64,000 bases of DNA from Actinomycetota bacterium (GTDB taxonomy: Bacteria > Actinomycetota > CADDZG01 > WHSQ01), in NCBI GenBank assembly GCA_030447315.1, contig JAUJPD010000004.1:55340-119339 (forward strand). The letters are read 5' to 3'. Positions 1 to 8,189 of this stretch are shown here, piece after piece. Numbering within the stretch: position 1 is the stretch's first letter; each line of letters starts with the position of its first letter. The translations under genes and the position numbers were made by a program. The notes beneath the pieces are model-generated. The model did no database searches and was not told the DNA's origin. It saw only the letters and a list, made by a program, of their open reading frames with translations.

Positions 1-230
1 GCGATCCGTGACGCCTCCGGCCCCTCTAGATCTGCGGTAGAGGCGAAGCCCCAGGCGCCGTCGACGAGGACACGGACGCCATAGCCAATCGAAGTAGCGC
101 GGTCGAGCCCCTCGACGAGCGGGCCGCGGACCGAAAGAGCCTCGGTTTCGATCTCGGCGCCGCGCACGTCGGCGTAACTAGCGCCCCCGTCCATGGCCGC
201 ATCGAGGGCCGCGCGGAGGAGATCTCTCAA
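1..230 (-). CDS. TldD/PmbA-family protein, N-terminal fragment cut by the window edge
   Basis: Reading leftwards from a TTG at 230, an open frame runs off the window edge. Its N-terminus has the pattern of the TldD/PmbA metalloprotease-like family: a short helix, then 'SYADVR', 'ETEALSVRGP', 'GYGVRVLVDGAWGFAST'. Family members act on peptides, for example in modified-peptide maturation, but nothing here shows the substrate. The TTG overlaps the stop of the upstream IlvG-like gene as TTGA, which suggests translational coupling. An in-frame ATG at 194 is the alternative start, but it would remove the family's N-terminal helix. The metal-binding C-terminal half is outside the window, so activity cannot be judged. 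Confidence 0.75.
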   Translation of the reverse strand, partial: MRDLLRAALDAAMDGGASYADVRGAEIETEALSVRGPLVEGLDRATSIGYGVRVLVDGAWGFASTADLEGPEASRI

Positions 231-1894
231 GCGAGGTTCGAGGAACGCGGGTACGCGACCTCGGGGTCGGTCAGGACGTTCACGACCGTCGGCTCGCCCG
301 ACTCGAAAGCTCGCTTCAGGGCGGGAGCGATGGCATCCGGCTCGGTCACGAGCTCGCCCCGCCCCCCGAACGCCTCCATCATCAGGTCGTAACGGATGCC
401 GGGACGAAGGTCCGCCGCCACGTCGTAGCCATAGAGTCCTCGCATCGGGTGCTTCTCCAAACCCCAGATCCCGTTGTTGCCGACGATGCACACGACCGGA
501 AGCTTGTGGCGAACGAAGGACTCGAGCTCGGTTCCCGCGAACCCGATCGCGCCGTCCCCGTACAACAATGCGATCTGCCGGTCCGGATGCGCGAGGCGCG
601 CCGCCATCGCATATCCCGGGCCGACCCCGAGACAGCCGAAGGGTCCCGGGTCGAGCCAGCAGCCGGGCTCGTAGGAGGGAACCTCTCGCCCTGCATAGGA
701 CACGAAGTCACCACCGTCGCCGATCACGATCGCATCGCGCTCCAACAGGGGAACCAGCTCACCGTAGATGCGCATGGGGTGGATCGGGTTCGAGTCCGAT
801 AGCAACTCGGCCTGAGCCGGCGCTCGTTTCTGCTCCTCGGTCTCCGACAGGGCTTCGATCCAGGCCTTGGTGTCCGCGGGGCCGTCGATGGCGTCGGCCA
901 GTGCCGCGAACGTGCCCGCCAAAGGAGCTCCCATCGAGGCCGCGAGCTCGACGTGGCGAGCGACCAGGTCGGGATGCGAGTCGAGGTGCACGAGGTTGGC
1001 GAGACCTTGACCAAAACCCAGCCGGAAGTCCAGCGGCGTCCCCGCCACGATCACCAGGTCGGCTTCTTTCAAGCCGCGGGAGCGGGCGCGCGAGAAAGCG
1101 AGCCTGTGATCGGCCGGCACGCACCCGCGCCCCTGGCCGTTGGCGAACACGGGGACCTCGGCGGCCTCGACCAAGCTGCGCAACGGCCCCTCGGCCCGGT
1201 CCATGAAGACGTTCGATCCGGCGATCAAGATCGGGCGCTCGGCCCTACGGATGAGTTCCGCGATCTTCTCGATCGCGATGTGATCGATGGCGGGTGCCTC
1301 GGCAAGATCGGGGGCCTCGAAGCCGAGTCCCGCCTGGTTGAACACGACGTCTAGAGGGAAGTCGAGGAACCGGGGGCCGCGCGGCGCGGTCACCGCATCG
1401 AGCACGGTGGCCACGATGTCGCTTCCCACCATGGAGGTGTCGGTCACGGTACGGGCGGGCGCAACGGGATCGACGAAGGGAACGTGGTCCATCTCCTGCA
1501 GCGATCCCTGCCCCCATCTGAACGCCGGCGCCCGGCCTCCGAGAACCACCACGGGAGCGCGGTTGGCACCGGCCTGTGCGAGCGGGCTGATGACGTTGGT
1601 CACTCCCGGACCGGCGGTCACGGCCGCGACACCGACCGTGCGGGTGAGCCTGGCCCAGCCCTCGGCCCCGAACGCCGCGTTGGCCTCGTGGCGCGTGTCG
1701 ACGAGCCGGATCCCTTCTTGGTGACAGCCATCGAGGAAGGGAAAGATGTGCCCTCCACTCAGCGTGAAGACGTGCGAGACCCCCAGCGCCTTCAGGGCCT
1801 TAGCGGCGATCAGGCCCCCATGACCCTGACCCTCGAGAGCAGCCCCGGCGCGGCGCAGCTCGGCAACCTCCGGGACCCACCCACGCTCGACCAT
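227..1894 (-). CDS. ilvG: Acetolactate synthase-like thiamine diphosphate enzyme, IlvG type
   Basis: A 555-residue ThDP-dependent enzyme of the acetolactate synthase fold. The N-terminal pyrimidine-binding domain has 'TLSGGH' and the catalytic glutamate in 'DTRHEANAAFG' (about residue 70). A middle domain follows. The C-terminal diphosphate domain has the 'GDGAIGF...NNGIWGLEKHP' motif near residues 445-480. The ending 'NVLTDP.VAYPR.SNLA' closely resembles what I recall of mycobacterial IlvG. IlvG proteins are annotated as acetolactate synthase large subunits, but no small regulatory subunit is adjacent, so the true 2-oxoacid substrate is uncertain. The first 25 or so residues look longer than in relatives, so the real start may be internal. 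The stop overlaps the TldD-like start. Confidence 0.85.
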   Translation of the reverse strand: MVERGWVPEVAELRRAGAALEGQGHGGLIAAKALKALGVSHVFTLSGGHIFPFLDGCHQEGIRLVDTRHEANAAFGAEGWARLTRTVGVAAVTAGPGVTNVISPLAQAGANRAPVVVLGGRAPAFRWGQGSLQEMDHVPFVDPVAPARTVTDTSMVGSDIVATVLDAVTAPRGPRFLDFPLDVVFNQAGLGFEAPDLAEAPAIDHIAIEKIAELIRRAERPILIAGSNVFMDRAEGPLRSLVEAAEVPVFANGQGRGCVPADHRLAFSRARSRGLKEADLVIVAGTPLDFRLGFGQGLANLVHLDSHPDLVARHVELAASMGAPLAGTFAALADAIDGPADTKAWIEALSETEEQKRAPAQAELLSDSNPIHPMRIYGELVPLLERDAIVIGDGGDFVSYAGREVPSYEPGCWLDPGPFGCLGVGPGYAMAARLAHPDRQIALLYGDGAIGFAGTELESFVRHKLPVVCIVGNNGIWGLEKHPMRGLYGYDVAADLRPGIRYDLMMEAFGGRGELVTEPDAIAPALKRAFESGEPTVVNVLTDPEVAYPRSSNLA

Positions 1895-2049
1895 CGCCGG
1901 AGCCTACCGACTCGAGGTGGCCCGCCCACGCCTACTGTGGGTTCATCCCAGAACGGGGAGGCCTGCAGCAGGCGAGATCGAGCTGGAGGAGGCAGAGAGA
2001 GCCTCCGGAAACTTGGCCTTCACACTCCCGAGCGAGGACGGACGGGCCC

Positions 2050-2112
2050 GGAGGGAGCCTCCGCAGGAACTGCTCGCTTCAGCGAGCCGTTCCGAGGACC
2101 GCGACCGGAGGG
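2050..2112 (+). repeat. Dispersed hairpin repeat, copy 1
   Basis: Intergenic palindrome between the IlvG-like gene and the small gene at 2132. The inner stem is positions 66-78 against 81-93 (offset from 2000), 13 bp with one mismatch and a TC loop. It is centred on CTCGCT-TC-AGCGAG. An outer CCTCCG/CGGAGG arm flanks the stem, with the sequence GAGGACCGCGACCGGAG downstream. The same layout recurs at about 33.90 kb (+) and 51.25 kb (-). The rest of the 1895-2131 gap holds only a smaller GC hairpin near 1985-2015. Confidence 0.8.
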
Positions 2113-2131
2113 TCCGGCCATCCGAGCGAGG

Positions 2132-2434
2132 TTATTCGCCGTCGCTGACCCAGCGGGTGCCGCCGGTGTCTCCGCTGGCGGCCGTCTCGCTGGAGGAACG
2201 CCTGATCACGTGGTCGTCATCGGGCTCGAGGTCGTAGGCCTCGGCGGTGCGCGCGGACTCTTCCAACATCCTGCGGGCGGTGCGGCGAGCGGCCTCGAGC
2301 GACCCGTCGGTGGCCCGACCGTTGTCGTCGGTCTCCCGCAGAAGCTTCTGAGCGAGACTCTCGACGCGCTCGTCCAGTCCCGGATCGCTCTTGGCGTCGG
2401 CGACGTAGTATTCCGGCTCGGCGTTGTCGGCCAT
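2132..2434 (-). CDS. Small acidic hypothetical protein
   Basis: A 100-residue, highly charged and polar protein with no membrane segment, signal peptide or cysteine. It begins 'MADNAEPEYYVADAKSD', has a helical middle rich in R, E and A, and ends in a disordered S/G/T/D-rich tail. I recognise no family. It lies 18 bp downstream of korB on the same strand, so it is probably co-transcribed with korAB. A hairpin repeat follows its stop. The position suggests an accessory to the oxidoreductase operon, but that is inference from location only. Confidence 0.55.
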   Translation of the reverse strand: MADNAEPEYYVADAKSDPGLDERVESLAQKLLRETDDNGRATDGSLEAARRTARRMLEESARTAEAYDLEPDDDHVIRRSSSETAASGDTGGTRWVSDGE

Positions 2435-2452
2435 CGCTCCAGAGTCTCCCGT

Positions 2453-3514
2453 CTAGTCCACTGACCAGGTGTCGCCTGACCCGAGCAAGCGGGAGAGGTC
2501 GCCGGGGCCCTGCTGTTCGGCCGCCACCCGTAACTGCTGCTCCATTCCATCTCCGTAGACGGGACGCTGCACGTCCCGGAAGACACCGATGGGCGTCGGT
2601 TCGCTCGGGCCGGATGCGATGCGAGAGAGGGCGAAGGCGAGGCTGGGATCGTCGCGATGCTCGTCGTGAACGAGCAGATCGCCCTCTCCGACCTCGGCCA
2701 CGTCCACAACCTCGGCGCGGCCCTCACTCGTCATGCGAACCCCTTTCTCGTTGCCGGCGCCGAACCTGATCGGCTTGCCGTGCTCGAGGTAGATGCGGTT
2801 CTGAGAACGTCCCTCTTTGCCGGTAAGAGCTACGAAGGCGCCGTCATTGAAGATGTTGCAGTTCTGGTAGATCTCGATGAAGGCCGACCCGCGGTGCTCG
2901 GCCGCCCTCTGGATGATCTGCGGCAGATGCTTGCGCTCGACGTCCAGGGTGCGCGCGACGAAAGTGGCCTCGGCCCCCAGCGCGAGGGCCACCGGGTTGA
3001 AGGGATGCTCCAAGGAGCCGAAGGGGGTCGACTTCGTCACCTTGCCCTTCTCCGACGTGGGCGAGTACTGGCCCTTGGTCAGCCCGTAGATCTGGTTGTT
3101 GAAGAGCAGGATCTTGAGGTTGACGTTGCGCCGCAACGCGTGGATGAAGTGGTTGCCGCCGATGGACAACCCGTCGCCGTCGCCGGTGACCACCCACACC
3201 TGCAGGTCCGGCCGCGCGGTCGCGACGCCGGTCGCGATCGCAGGGGCTCGTCCATGGATGCCGTGGATCCCATAGGTGTTCATGTAGTACGGGAAGCGAC
3301 TGGAGCAGCCGATGCCCGACACCCACACCATCTTCTCGGGAGGGACCCCGAGCGACGGCATGGCGCTTTGGACGGCGGCGAGGATCGCGTAGTCGCCACA
3401 TCCCGGACACCACCGAACCTCTTGGTCGGAGACGAAGTCGTCGCGGGTCAGGGTGCCGACGTTCGAGGCCTCGGTGATGCCGCGCTGGTCGCCGGGATTC
3501 GCGTTGAGCGTCAT
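2453..3514 (-). CDS. korB: 2-oxoacid:ferredoxin oxidoreductase, beta subunit (KorB type)
   Basis: A 353-residue ThDP-binding beta subunit of 2-oxoglutarate (or related 2-oxoacid) ferredoxin oxidoreductase. It shows 'WCPGCGDY' at residues 35-42, 'SGIGCSSRFPYY' near 66-77, and the ThDP/Mg motif 'TGDGDGLSIGGNH' near 110-122 followed by 'NNQIYGLTKGQYSPTS'. With KorA it would oxidatively decarboxylate 2-oxoglutarate to succinyl-CoA and reduce ferredoxin in the cytoplasm. The ATG at 3514 overlaps the korA stop as ATGA, so the two are translationally coupled. The length fits the aerobic actinobacterial KorB group. Substrate assignment follows from this resemblance rather than a diagnostic residue. 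Confidence 0.93.
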   Translation of the reverse strand: MTLNANPGDQRGITEASNVGTLTRDDFVSDQEVRWCPGCGDYAILAAVQSAMPSLGVPPEKMVWVSGIGCSSRFPYYMNTYGIHGIHGRAPAIATGVATARPDLQVWVVTGDGDGLSIGGNHFIHALRRNVNLKILLFNNQIYGLTKGQYSPTSEKGKVTKSTPFGSLEHPFNPVALALGAEATFVARTLDVERKHLPQIIQRAAEHRGSAFIEIYQNCNIFNDGAFVALTGKEGRSQNRIYLEHGKPIRFGAGNEKGVRMTSEGRAEVVDVAEVGEGDLLVHDEHRDDPSLAFALSRIASGPSEPTPIGVFRDVQRPVYGDGMEQQLRVAAEQQGPGDLSRLLGSGDTWSVD

Positions 3515-5367
3515 AGGTGTTTGATCAGCTCCTCTTCTAGGTCGCCCGCCCGGAAAGGCAGGCCCTTCATCTTGTTGATGGGGATCACGTCGATCAGGAA
3601 GTCGGCTCGGATCAACTTCGAGAGCTGTCCCATGTTCATCTCAGGGATCACCACCTTGTCGAAACGCGCCAGCACCTCGCCGGTGTTCTTGGGCATCGGA
3701 TTGAGGTGCTTCAAGTGAGCGCGCGCGATCTTCTTGCCTCGCACCCTCAGCTTTCGCACCGCCGCGCCGATCGCGCCGTAGGTGGAACCCCAACCGAGCA
3801 CGAGGACGGTCGCCCCCTCGTCCGAATCGAACTCGAGGGGATCGATGTCTTCCTCGATCGCCTTGATCTTGGCCTGACGGAGAAGAGTCATCAGCTCGTG
3901 GTTGTCCGGGTCGTAGGAGATGTTGCCGGTGCCGTCCGCCTTCTCGAGGCCGCCGACGCGGTGCTGGAGGCCGGGGGTCCCCGGGATGGCCCACGGACGA
4001 GCGAGGCTCTCGTCGTCTCGCAGGAACGGCCAGAAGTCGTCACCGGCGTTGGGTTGGGAGGCGAAGCGCACCTGGATGTCCGGCAGCTTCGACACCGAAG
4101 GGATGCGCCACGGCTCCGCCCCGTTGGCGAGATAGCCGTCAGACAAGATGATGACCGGCGTCATGTACTTGATCGCCAGCCGCGCGGCCTCGATGGGCGC
4201 CCAGAAGCAAGACGACGGCGTCCACGCCGCCACGATCGGCAGCGGGGCCTCTCCGTGCCGGCCGTACATCGCGTGCAGGAGATCCGACTGCTCGGTCTTC
4301 GTGGGAAGCCCCGTGGATGGTCCACCTCTTTGGATGTCGACGACGAGCAGAGGCAGCTCCATCGACAGAGCGAGACCGAGTGCCTCCGATTTCAGGTCGA
4401 GGCCGGGTCCGGAGGTCGTCGTGACGCCCAGGTGCCCGGAGAAGGAGGCGCCGATGGCCATGCTGATGGCCGCGATCTCGTCTTCGGCCTGCACCGTACG
4501 CACGCCGAAGTTCTTGTGGCGAGAGAGCTCGTGGAGGATGTCCGAGGCCGGGGTGATGGGGTAAGAGCCGAGGAACAACGGCAACTTGGCCTGCACGGCC
4601 GCGGCGATCAGCCCGAACGCCATCGCCTGGTTGCCCGTGATCCGCCGGTATCTACCGGGGGCGAGGGTCGCCGGCTTGACTTCGAAGGCGCTGAGCTCGG
4701 CGGTCTCACCGAAGGCGTGCCCGGCCTTGAGGGCGGCGATGTTGGCTTGGGCGATGGCCGGCTTCTTCGCGAACTTCTTCTCGAGCCATCCGATGGTGGG
4801 CTCGAGTGGCCGTGAGTACATCCACGACACGACCCCCAGAGCCAGCATGTTCTTGGAGCGCTCGGCCTCCTTCTTGTTGACGCCGGTCTCCTTCACGGCT
4901 TCGCCGGTGAGCTTCGTCATCGGGATCTCGTAGACCTGGTAACCGCTCAGCGACCCGTCCTCCAACGGGTTGGTCGCATATCCCGCCTTGTCCAGGTTCC
5001 GTTCCTCGAAGGCATCGCTGTTCACGATCAGGAGACCGCCCTGGGTGAGATCCTTCAGATTCGCTTTCAGCGCGGCCGGGTTCATCGCCACCAGCACACT
5101 CGGCTGATCGCCCGCCGTGAGGATGTTGTGGTCCGAGAAATGAAGTTGGAACGCGGATACGCCCGCCAGGGTCCCCGCCGGTGCTCGGATCTCGGCCGGA
5201 TAGTCCGGCATCGTGGCCAGGTCGTTGCCGAAAAGGGCGCTGGCGCTGGTGAAACGCTCACCGGTGAGCTGCATCCCGTCGCCGGAGTCGCCCGCGAAGC
5301 GGATCACCACCCTGTCGAGCTCTTTCCGCTCGCCCGTAGGCGGAGCGGCTTGCGCGACCATCGACAT
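3511..5367 (-). CDS. korA: 2-oxoacid:ferredoxin oxidoreductase, fused gamma-alpha subunit (KorA type)
   Basis: A 618-residue protein that joins the gamma domain (about residues 20-200, with 'FAGDSGDGMQLTGERF') to the alpha domain (about 230-600, with 'PITPASDILHELS', 'AEDEIAAISMAIGAS' and 'TTTSGPGLDLKSEALG'). This fused arrangement is usual for actinobacterial Kor enzymes. It partners KorB to convert 2-oxoglutarate to succinyl-CoA with ferredoxin as acceptor. The start at 5367 follows an AAGGGATG-like ribosome site. A ferredoxin gene lies about 340 bp upstream on the same strand and is a plausible partner. No frame disturbance is seen. Confidence 0.93.
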   Translation of the reverse strand: MSMVAQAAPPTGERKELDRVVIRFAGDSGDGMQLTGERFTSASALFGNDLATMPDYPAEIRAPAGTLAGVSAFQLHFSDHNILTAGDQPSVLVAMNPAALKANLKDLTQGGLLIVNSDAFEERNLDKAGYATNPLEDGSLSGYQVYEIPMTKLTGEAVKETGVNKKEAERSKNMLALGVVSWMYSRPLEPTIGWLEKKFAKKPAIAQANIAALKAGHAFGETAELSAFEVKPATLAPGRYRRITGNQAMAFGLIAAAVQAKLPLFLGSYPITPASDILHELSRHKNFGVRTVQAEDEIAAISMAIGASFSGHLGVTTTSGPGLDLKSEALGLALSMELPLLVVDIQRGGPSTGLPTKTEQSDLLHAMYGRHGEAPLPIVAAWTPSSCFWAPIEAARLAIKYMTPVIILSDGYLANGAEPWRIPSVSKLPDIQVRFASQPNAGDDFWPFLRDDESLARPWAIPGTPGLQHRVGGLEKADGTGNISYDPDNHELMTLLRQAKIKAIEEDIDPLEFDSDEGATVLVLGWGSTYGAIGAAVRKLRVRGKKIARAHLKHLNPMPKNTGEVLARFDKVVIPEMNMGQLSKLIRADFLIDVIPINKMKGLPFRAGDLEEELIKHL

Positions 5368-5467
5368 CCCTTCTGGCTAGAGAACTCCCGGCGACGGCTC
5401 ATGATAGCGCCGGCCCTGCTGCTTCCGGGACTATCAACGACGCGGCAACGCCTTTGGTTGCTTGGGT

Positions 5468-5695
5468 CTAGACCGGGAAGAGCTTGCTCGCGAGGATGTC
5501 GCCGCTAGCGACGATCTTGGTATCGCCCGAGCGGGTGAGGATCGAGATCGTTTGAGCAGCGGTCGCGTCGACGGCTACCGAAGAGACGACGCCGATCGCC
5601 TCCGTATAGGGGTGGTCGCCGTCGTGGAGCTTGTACCGCAACGAGACCTTTCGTCCGAGATGAGGCTTCCAATCCTCGATCCGAGAGGAAGCCAC
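5468..5695 (-). CDS. Small SH3-like protein next to ferredoxin
   Basis: A 75-residue protein starting at a GTG (5695). The AAGGA ribosome site overlaps the TAA stop of fdxA, which decides the start. A longer frame beginning inside fdxA is less likely. The sequence has 'PHLGRKVSLRYKLHDG', 'TEAIGVVSSV', 'ISILTRSGDTKIVASGDILASKLFPV', a beta-rich pattern. It resembles, from memory, the short SH3-like N-domain that some actinobacterial GNAT acetyltransferases carry before the catalytic domain. Here no acetyltransferase domain follows; the frame simply stops. Function unknown. It is probably co-transcribed with fdxA. Confidence 0.6.
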   Translation of the reverse strand: MASSRIEDWKPHLGRKVSLRYKLHDGDHPYTEAIGVVSSVAVDATAAQTISILTRSGDTKIVASGDILASKLFPV

Positions 5696-5705
5696 GAGCG
5701 GTTCC

Positions 5706-6005
5706 TTACTCGGTTCGCTCTTCGGACGGGGCGTAGGGGCTCTCCATGGCTCCACCCGACGCATCCGGGTGCTCTACGAACCACTGCGCCTGGGTCTGTG
5801 TGAAGTTCGCCCACTCGGAGGGGATGTTGTCGGCGGGGAAGATGGCATCGACCGGGCATGCCGGCAGACAGGCGTCACAGTCCACGCACTCCTCAGGGTG
5901 GATATAGAGCTGCTCTTCGCCCTCGTAGATGCAGTCGACCGGGCACTCGTCGACACAGGCACGGTCTTTCACGCCGATGCACGGCTCAGCGATGACGTAC
6001 GTCAT
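5706..6005 (-). CDS. fdxA: Seven-iron ferredoxin
   Basis: A 99-residue FdxA-type ferredoxin. The N-terminus '[29 protein letters not shown]' (shown in parts: [18 protein letters not shown]) carries the 3Fe-4S pattern, and '[17 protein letters not shown]' the 4Fe-4S pattern. This layout is typical of 7Fe ferredoxins, small cytoplasmic electron carriers. A strong AGGAGG ribosome site precedes the ATG at 6005. The C-terminal 20 residues are less conserved than usual. Its position upstream of korAB on the same strand makes it a likely electron acceptor for that enzyme, an inference from proximity. Confidence 0.93.
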   Translation of the reverse strand: MTYVIAEPCIGVKDRACVDECPVDCIYEGEEQLYIHPEECVDCDACLPACPVDAIFPADNIPSEWANFTQTQAQWFVEHPDASGGAMESPYAPSEERTE

Positions 6006-6086
6006 CTGGGATCCCTCCTGGTTGTTTTGATGATGTGGGCTGATGATACCCAGCCTGCAGGTTGCAGCCCGACATCGTGACCTTGT

Positions 6087-6509
6087 TCATCCCGCGGGCA
6101 GATTCAGGTAAACGATCACCGCGTCGTCGCACTTGCTGCTCCTGATCTGAAGCGACCCCAGCTCCTTGCCGGTCTTCAGGTAGAGCTCGGCTTCGAAACC
6201 CTCGTTGTCCTCCTGAAGCACGTCTAGCTCGGCGTCGGCAAGGGCCGATTTGTAGAGGCCGAAGGCCTCGTTGACGGAATGGGGCACGTGAAGGGCCGCT
6301 ATGAGACGGCCGTCTTTCACCTCGGTCTGCGCCACCGTCGCCTCGCCTCCGAGGAGCAGCGGCGTGGGCACCTCCCCGGGATCCGCGGCCGGATCGGGGG
6401 TCGGGAATCCGCAGGCGGCGAAGTCGGGAGCCGCCTGCACGGTCGGCTCATCGGAGCCGCAAGCGCCCGCCACGGCCACCGCGACGGCGACCGCGAGCAC
6501 GCGTCTCAA
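6087..6509 (-). CDS. Putative lipoprotein A, paralogue of the protein at 11276-11698
   Basis: A 140-residue predicted lipoprotein. It has a short signal peptide rich in alanine and valine and a lipobox ending 'AGAC' followed by GSDEP. The mature part has two further cysteines and the phrase 'DNEGFEAELYL', which recurs as 'DNEGFEAEIFF' in the lipoprotein at the other end of this operon. The two share a common layout (beta strand, helix with 'A', DNEGFEAE strand, a strand containing Cys, and a final strand), so they are paralogues. The TTG start at 6509 overlaps the SDR stop as TTGA. It is the last gene of the ABC operon. I know no named family. Confidence 0.7.
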   Translation of the reverse strand: MRRVLAVAVAVAVAGACGSDEPTVQAAPDFAACGFPTPDPAADPGEVPTPLLLGGEATVAQTEVKDGRLIAALHVPHSVNEAFGLYKSALADAELDVLQEDNEGFEAELYLKTGKELGSLQIRSSKCDDAVIVYLNLPAG

Positions 6510-7327
6510 GCCTCGGGACCTCGGTCCGCTTCTCGCTCCACGTACCCGAACAACCCGGCGCGGCGTTGGATCCTCGCGGTGGTGTCCGGAGACAACGCGT
6601 GGAAGACATCCACGACGTTGCCGAGACCGCGAGTGACGATGACCTCGGCCCGGTTGTTCTCGATCGCTTCGATCGTCTTGGTGGCAACCTGCGCCGGAGT
6701 CACCGTGCGCGCTATCGCCGGGGGCGGATCGTTGGGATGGCGCCGCGCGAACATGCCTTCGTCAGACACGAATCCCGGACAGACCACGGAGACCTCCACG
6801 CCGTAGGGCCGCATCTCCTCGCGCAGGGACCAGGAGAAGCCGACAACGGCGTGTTTGGAGGACGCATAGACGGTGTTGTACGGATAGGCGGTCCGGCCCG
6901 AAAGAGACGCCATGTTGCACACGTGGCCCCGTCTCCTGGCCACCATGCCAGGAAGCACCAACCGGGTGAGGGTCTCGAGCGCGATGACATTGGTGCCGAT
7001 GATCCACGAGATGTCGTCCGGCTCGTAGCGCTCGAATCGTTCGACCTTCTGCACCCCTGCGTTGTTAACGAGGAGATCCGGCGGCCCCAGCTCCTGTTCC
7101 GTCCGTTCCACCAGTCGTTCGAGATCGCCGCGCTTGGTCACATCGGTTCCTACGGCTATAGCGCGGACGCCCCGGCGTTGCACGCGCGCCACCGTCTCGG
7201 CCAGATCGTCCGTGGAACGAGCGGCCACAGCGAGGTGAACCCCCTTCGCCGCCAGGGCCTCGGCCAGATGCACGCCGATACCTCTCGAGGCACCCGTGAC
7301 GATCCCTATCCTGTTGTGGAGTTTCAC
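6506..7327 (-). CDS. Short-chain dehydrogenase/reductase
   Basis: A 273-residue classical SDR. It has the Rossmann motif 'TGASRGIG' near residues 11-18, 'NNAG' near 88, and the catalytic 'S...YASSKHA' (YxxxK) near 150-165, then 'PGFVSDEG'. Such enzymes use NAD(P)H to oxidise or reduce alcohols and carbonyls in the cytoplasm. The substrate cannot be read from sequence. It lies 22 bp downstream of a sugar-type ABC permease and overlaps the downstream lipoprotein, so it belongs to that operon. A role on the imported sugar or polyol is a reasonable guess only. Confidence 0.88.
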   Translation of the reverse strand: MKLHNRIGIVTGASRGIGVHLAEALAAKGVHLAVAARSTDDLAETVARVQRRGVRAIAVGTDVTKRGDLERLVERTEQELGPPDLLVNNAGVQKVERFERYEPDDISWIIGTNVIALETLTRLVLPGMVARRRGHVCNMASLSGRTAYPYNTVYASSKHAVVGFSWSLREEMRPYGVEVSVVCPGFVSDEGMFARRHPNDPPPAIARTVTPAQVATKTIEAIENNRAEVIVTRGLGNVVDVFHALSPDTTARIQRRAGLFGYVEREADRGPEA

Positions 7328-7349
7328 CCTTCCTCCCGTCTCGCAGGTT

Positions 7350-8189
7350 CTACGGCGTCAGTCTCCAGCGCCTCGCCAACCGGTACTGCACCAGCACGAT
7401 CACCGCCGTGATGATGAACATGGTGAGCGCGATCGTGGACGCGTAGCCGAGCCGGAAGTAACGGAACGCGGTCCTGTAGACGTACAGCGGCAGATAGGTC
7501 GTCGCGTAACGAGGGCCCCCGTCGGTCAGGAGGAAGGCGGGCACGAAGTTCACTTGCAGCGACAGGATCACATCCCTCAAGGTCAGCAATCCCAGCACCG
7601 GTGTCATCAAAGGAAGGGTCAGCCGGGACAACGCGAACCACGGCCCCGCGCCGTCGACCGCCGCGGCCTCGTAGAGGTGAGGCGGGATGCTCCGGCGCAC
7701 TGCGAGAGCAACGACGAAGGCCTCACCGATCTGAAAGACGCTCAAGAGAGCGAGGGATACGCGCGCGCCCCAGGGGTCGACGAGGAGATCGGCGGTCCCG
7801 AAGATCGCCGCGAGGGGGCCGTAGAGCGGGTTGAGCAGCCACAGCCATAACAGCGCGTAGGCAACGTCGGGCACGACCGTCGGCAGGTAGGCCAGTGGCC
7901 GCCCCGCGCTCGCGGTCCGGGAGCGGCGGTTCAGCAACAGCGCGGCCCCCAGCGCCGCCACCATCCGAAGAGGCACCGCGAGCACGATGTAGATGAGCGT
8001 GTTACCGAGCGACCGCCAGAACGCGGTGTCGGCCACCAGACGGGAGACGTTGGCGCTCCCGGTGAAGCGCGGACCCTCCACCCCGGAGAACTCCGTGAAG
8101 GCCAGACCCAGAGCGGCAACCGCCGGAAGCCCGACCAGCGCGGCCAGGCCAACCACGAACGGGAGCGCGAGGAGGCCCGTCTTCTTCAT
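7350..8189 (-). CDS. Sugar-type ABC transporter permease (MalF/UgpA-like)
   Basis: A 279-residue integral membrane protein with about six hydrophobic segments. The cytoplasmic coupling loop 'EAAAVDGAGPWFALSRLTLPLMTPVLG' (key part EAAAVDGAG) is the EAA motif of binding-protein-dependent permeases of the carbohydrate uptake-1 family. It would pair with the permease at 10461 and the ATPase at 8186. The start overlaps the ATPase stop by 4 bases. Like other MalF-type subunits it is the one that normally contacts the N-lobe of the binding protein. The transported sugar is unknown. Confidence 0.9.
   Translation of the reverse strand: MKKTGLLALPFVVGLAALVGLPAVAALGLAFTEFSGVEGPRFTGSANVSRLVADTAFWRSLGNTLIYIVLAVPLRMVAALGAALLLNRRSRTASAGRPLAYLPTVVPDVAYALLWLWLLNPLYGPLAAIFGTADLLVDPWGARVSLALLSVFQIGEAFVVALAVRRSIPPHLYEAAAVDGAGPWFALSRLTLPLMTPVLGLLTLRDVILSLQVNFVPAFLLTDGGPRYATTYLPLYVYRTAFRYFRLGYASTIALTMFIITAVIVLVQYRLARRWRLTP

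Noticed and set aside
193-1206. Long plus-strand open frame opposite the IlvG-like gene
   Set aside because: Arg/Pro/Ser-rich translation typical of GC-rich antisense frames; the minus-strand frame has a full enzyme with catalytic motifs.
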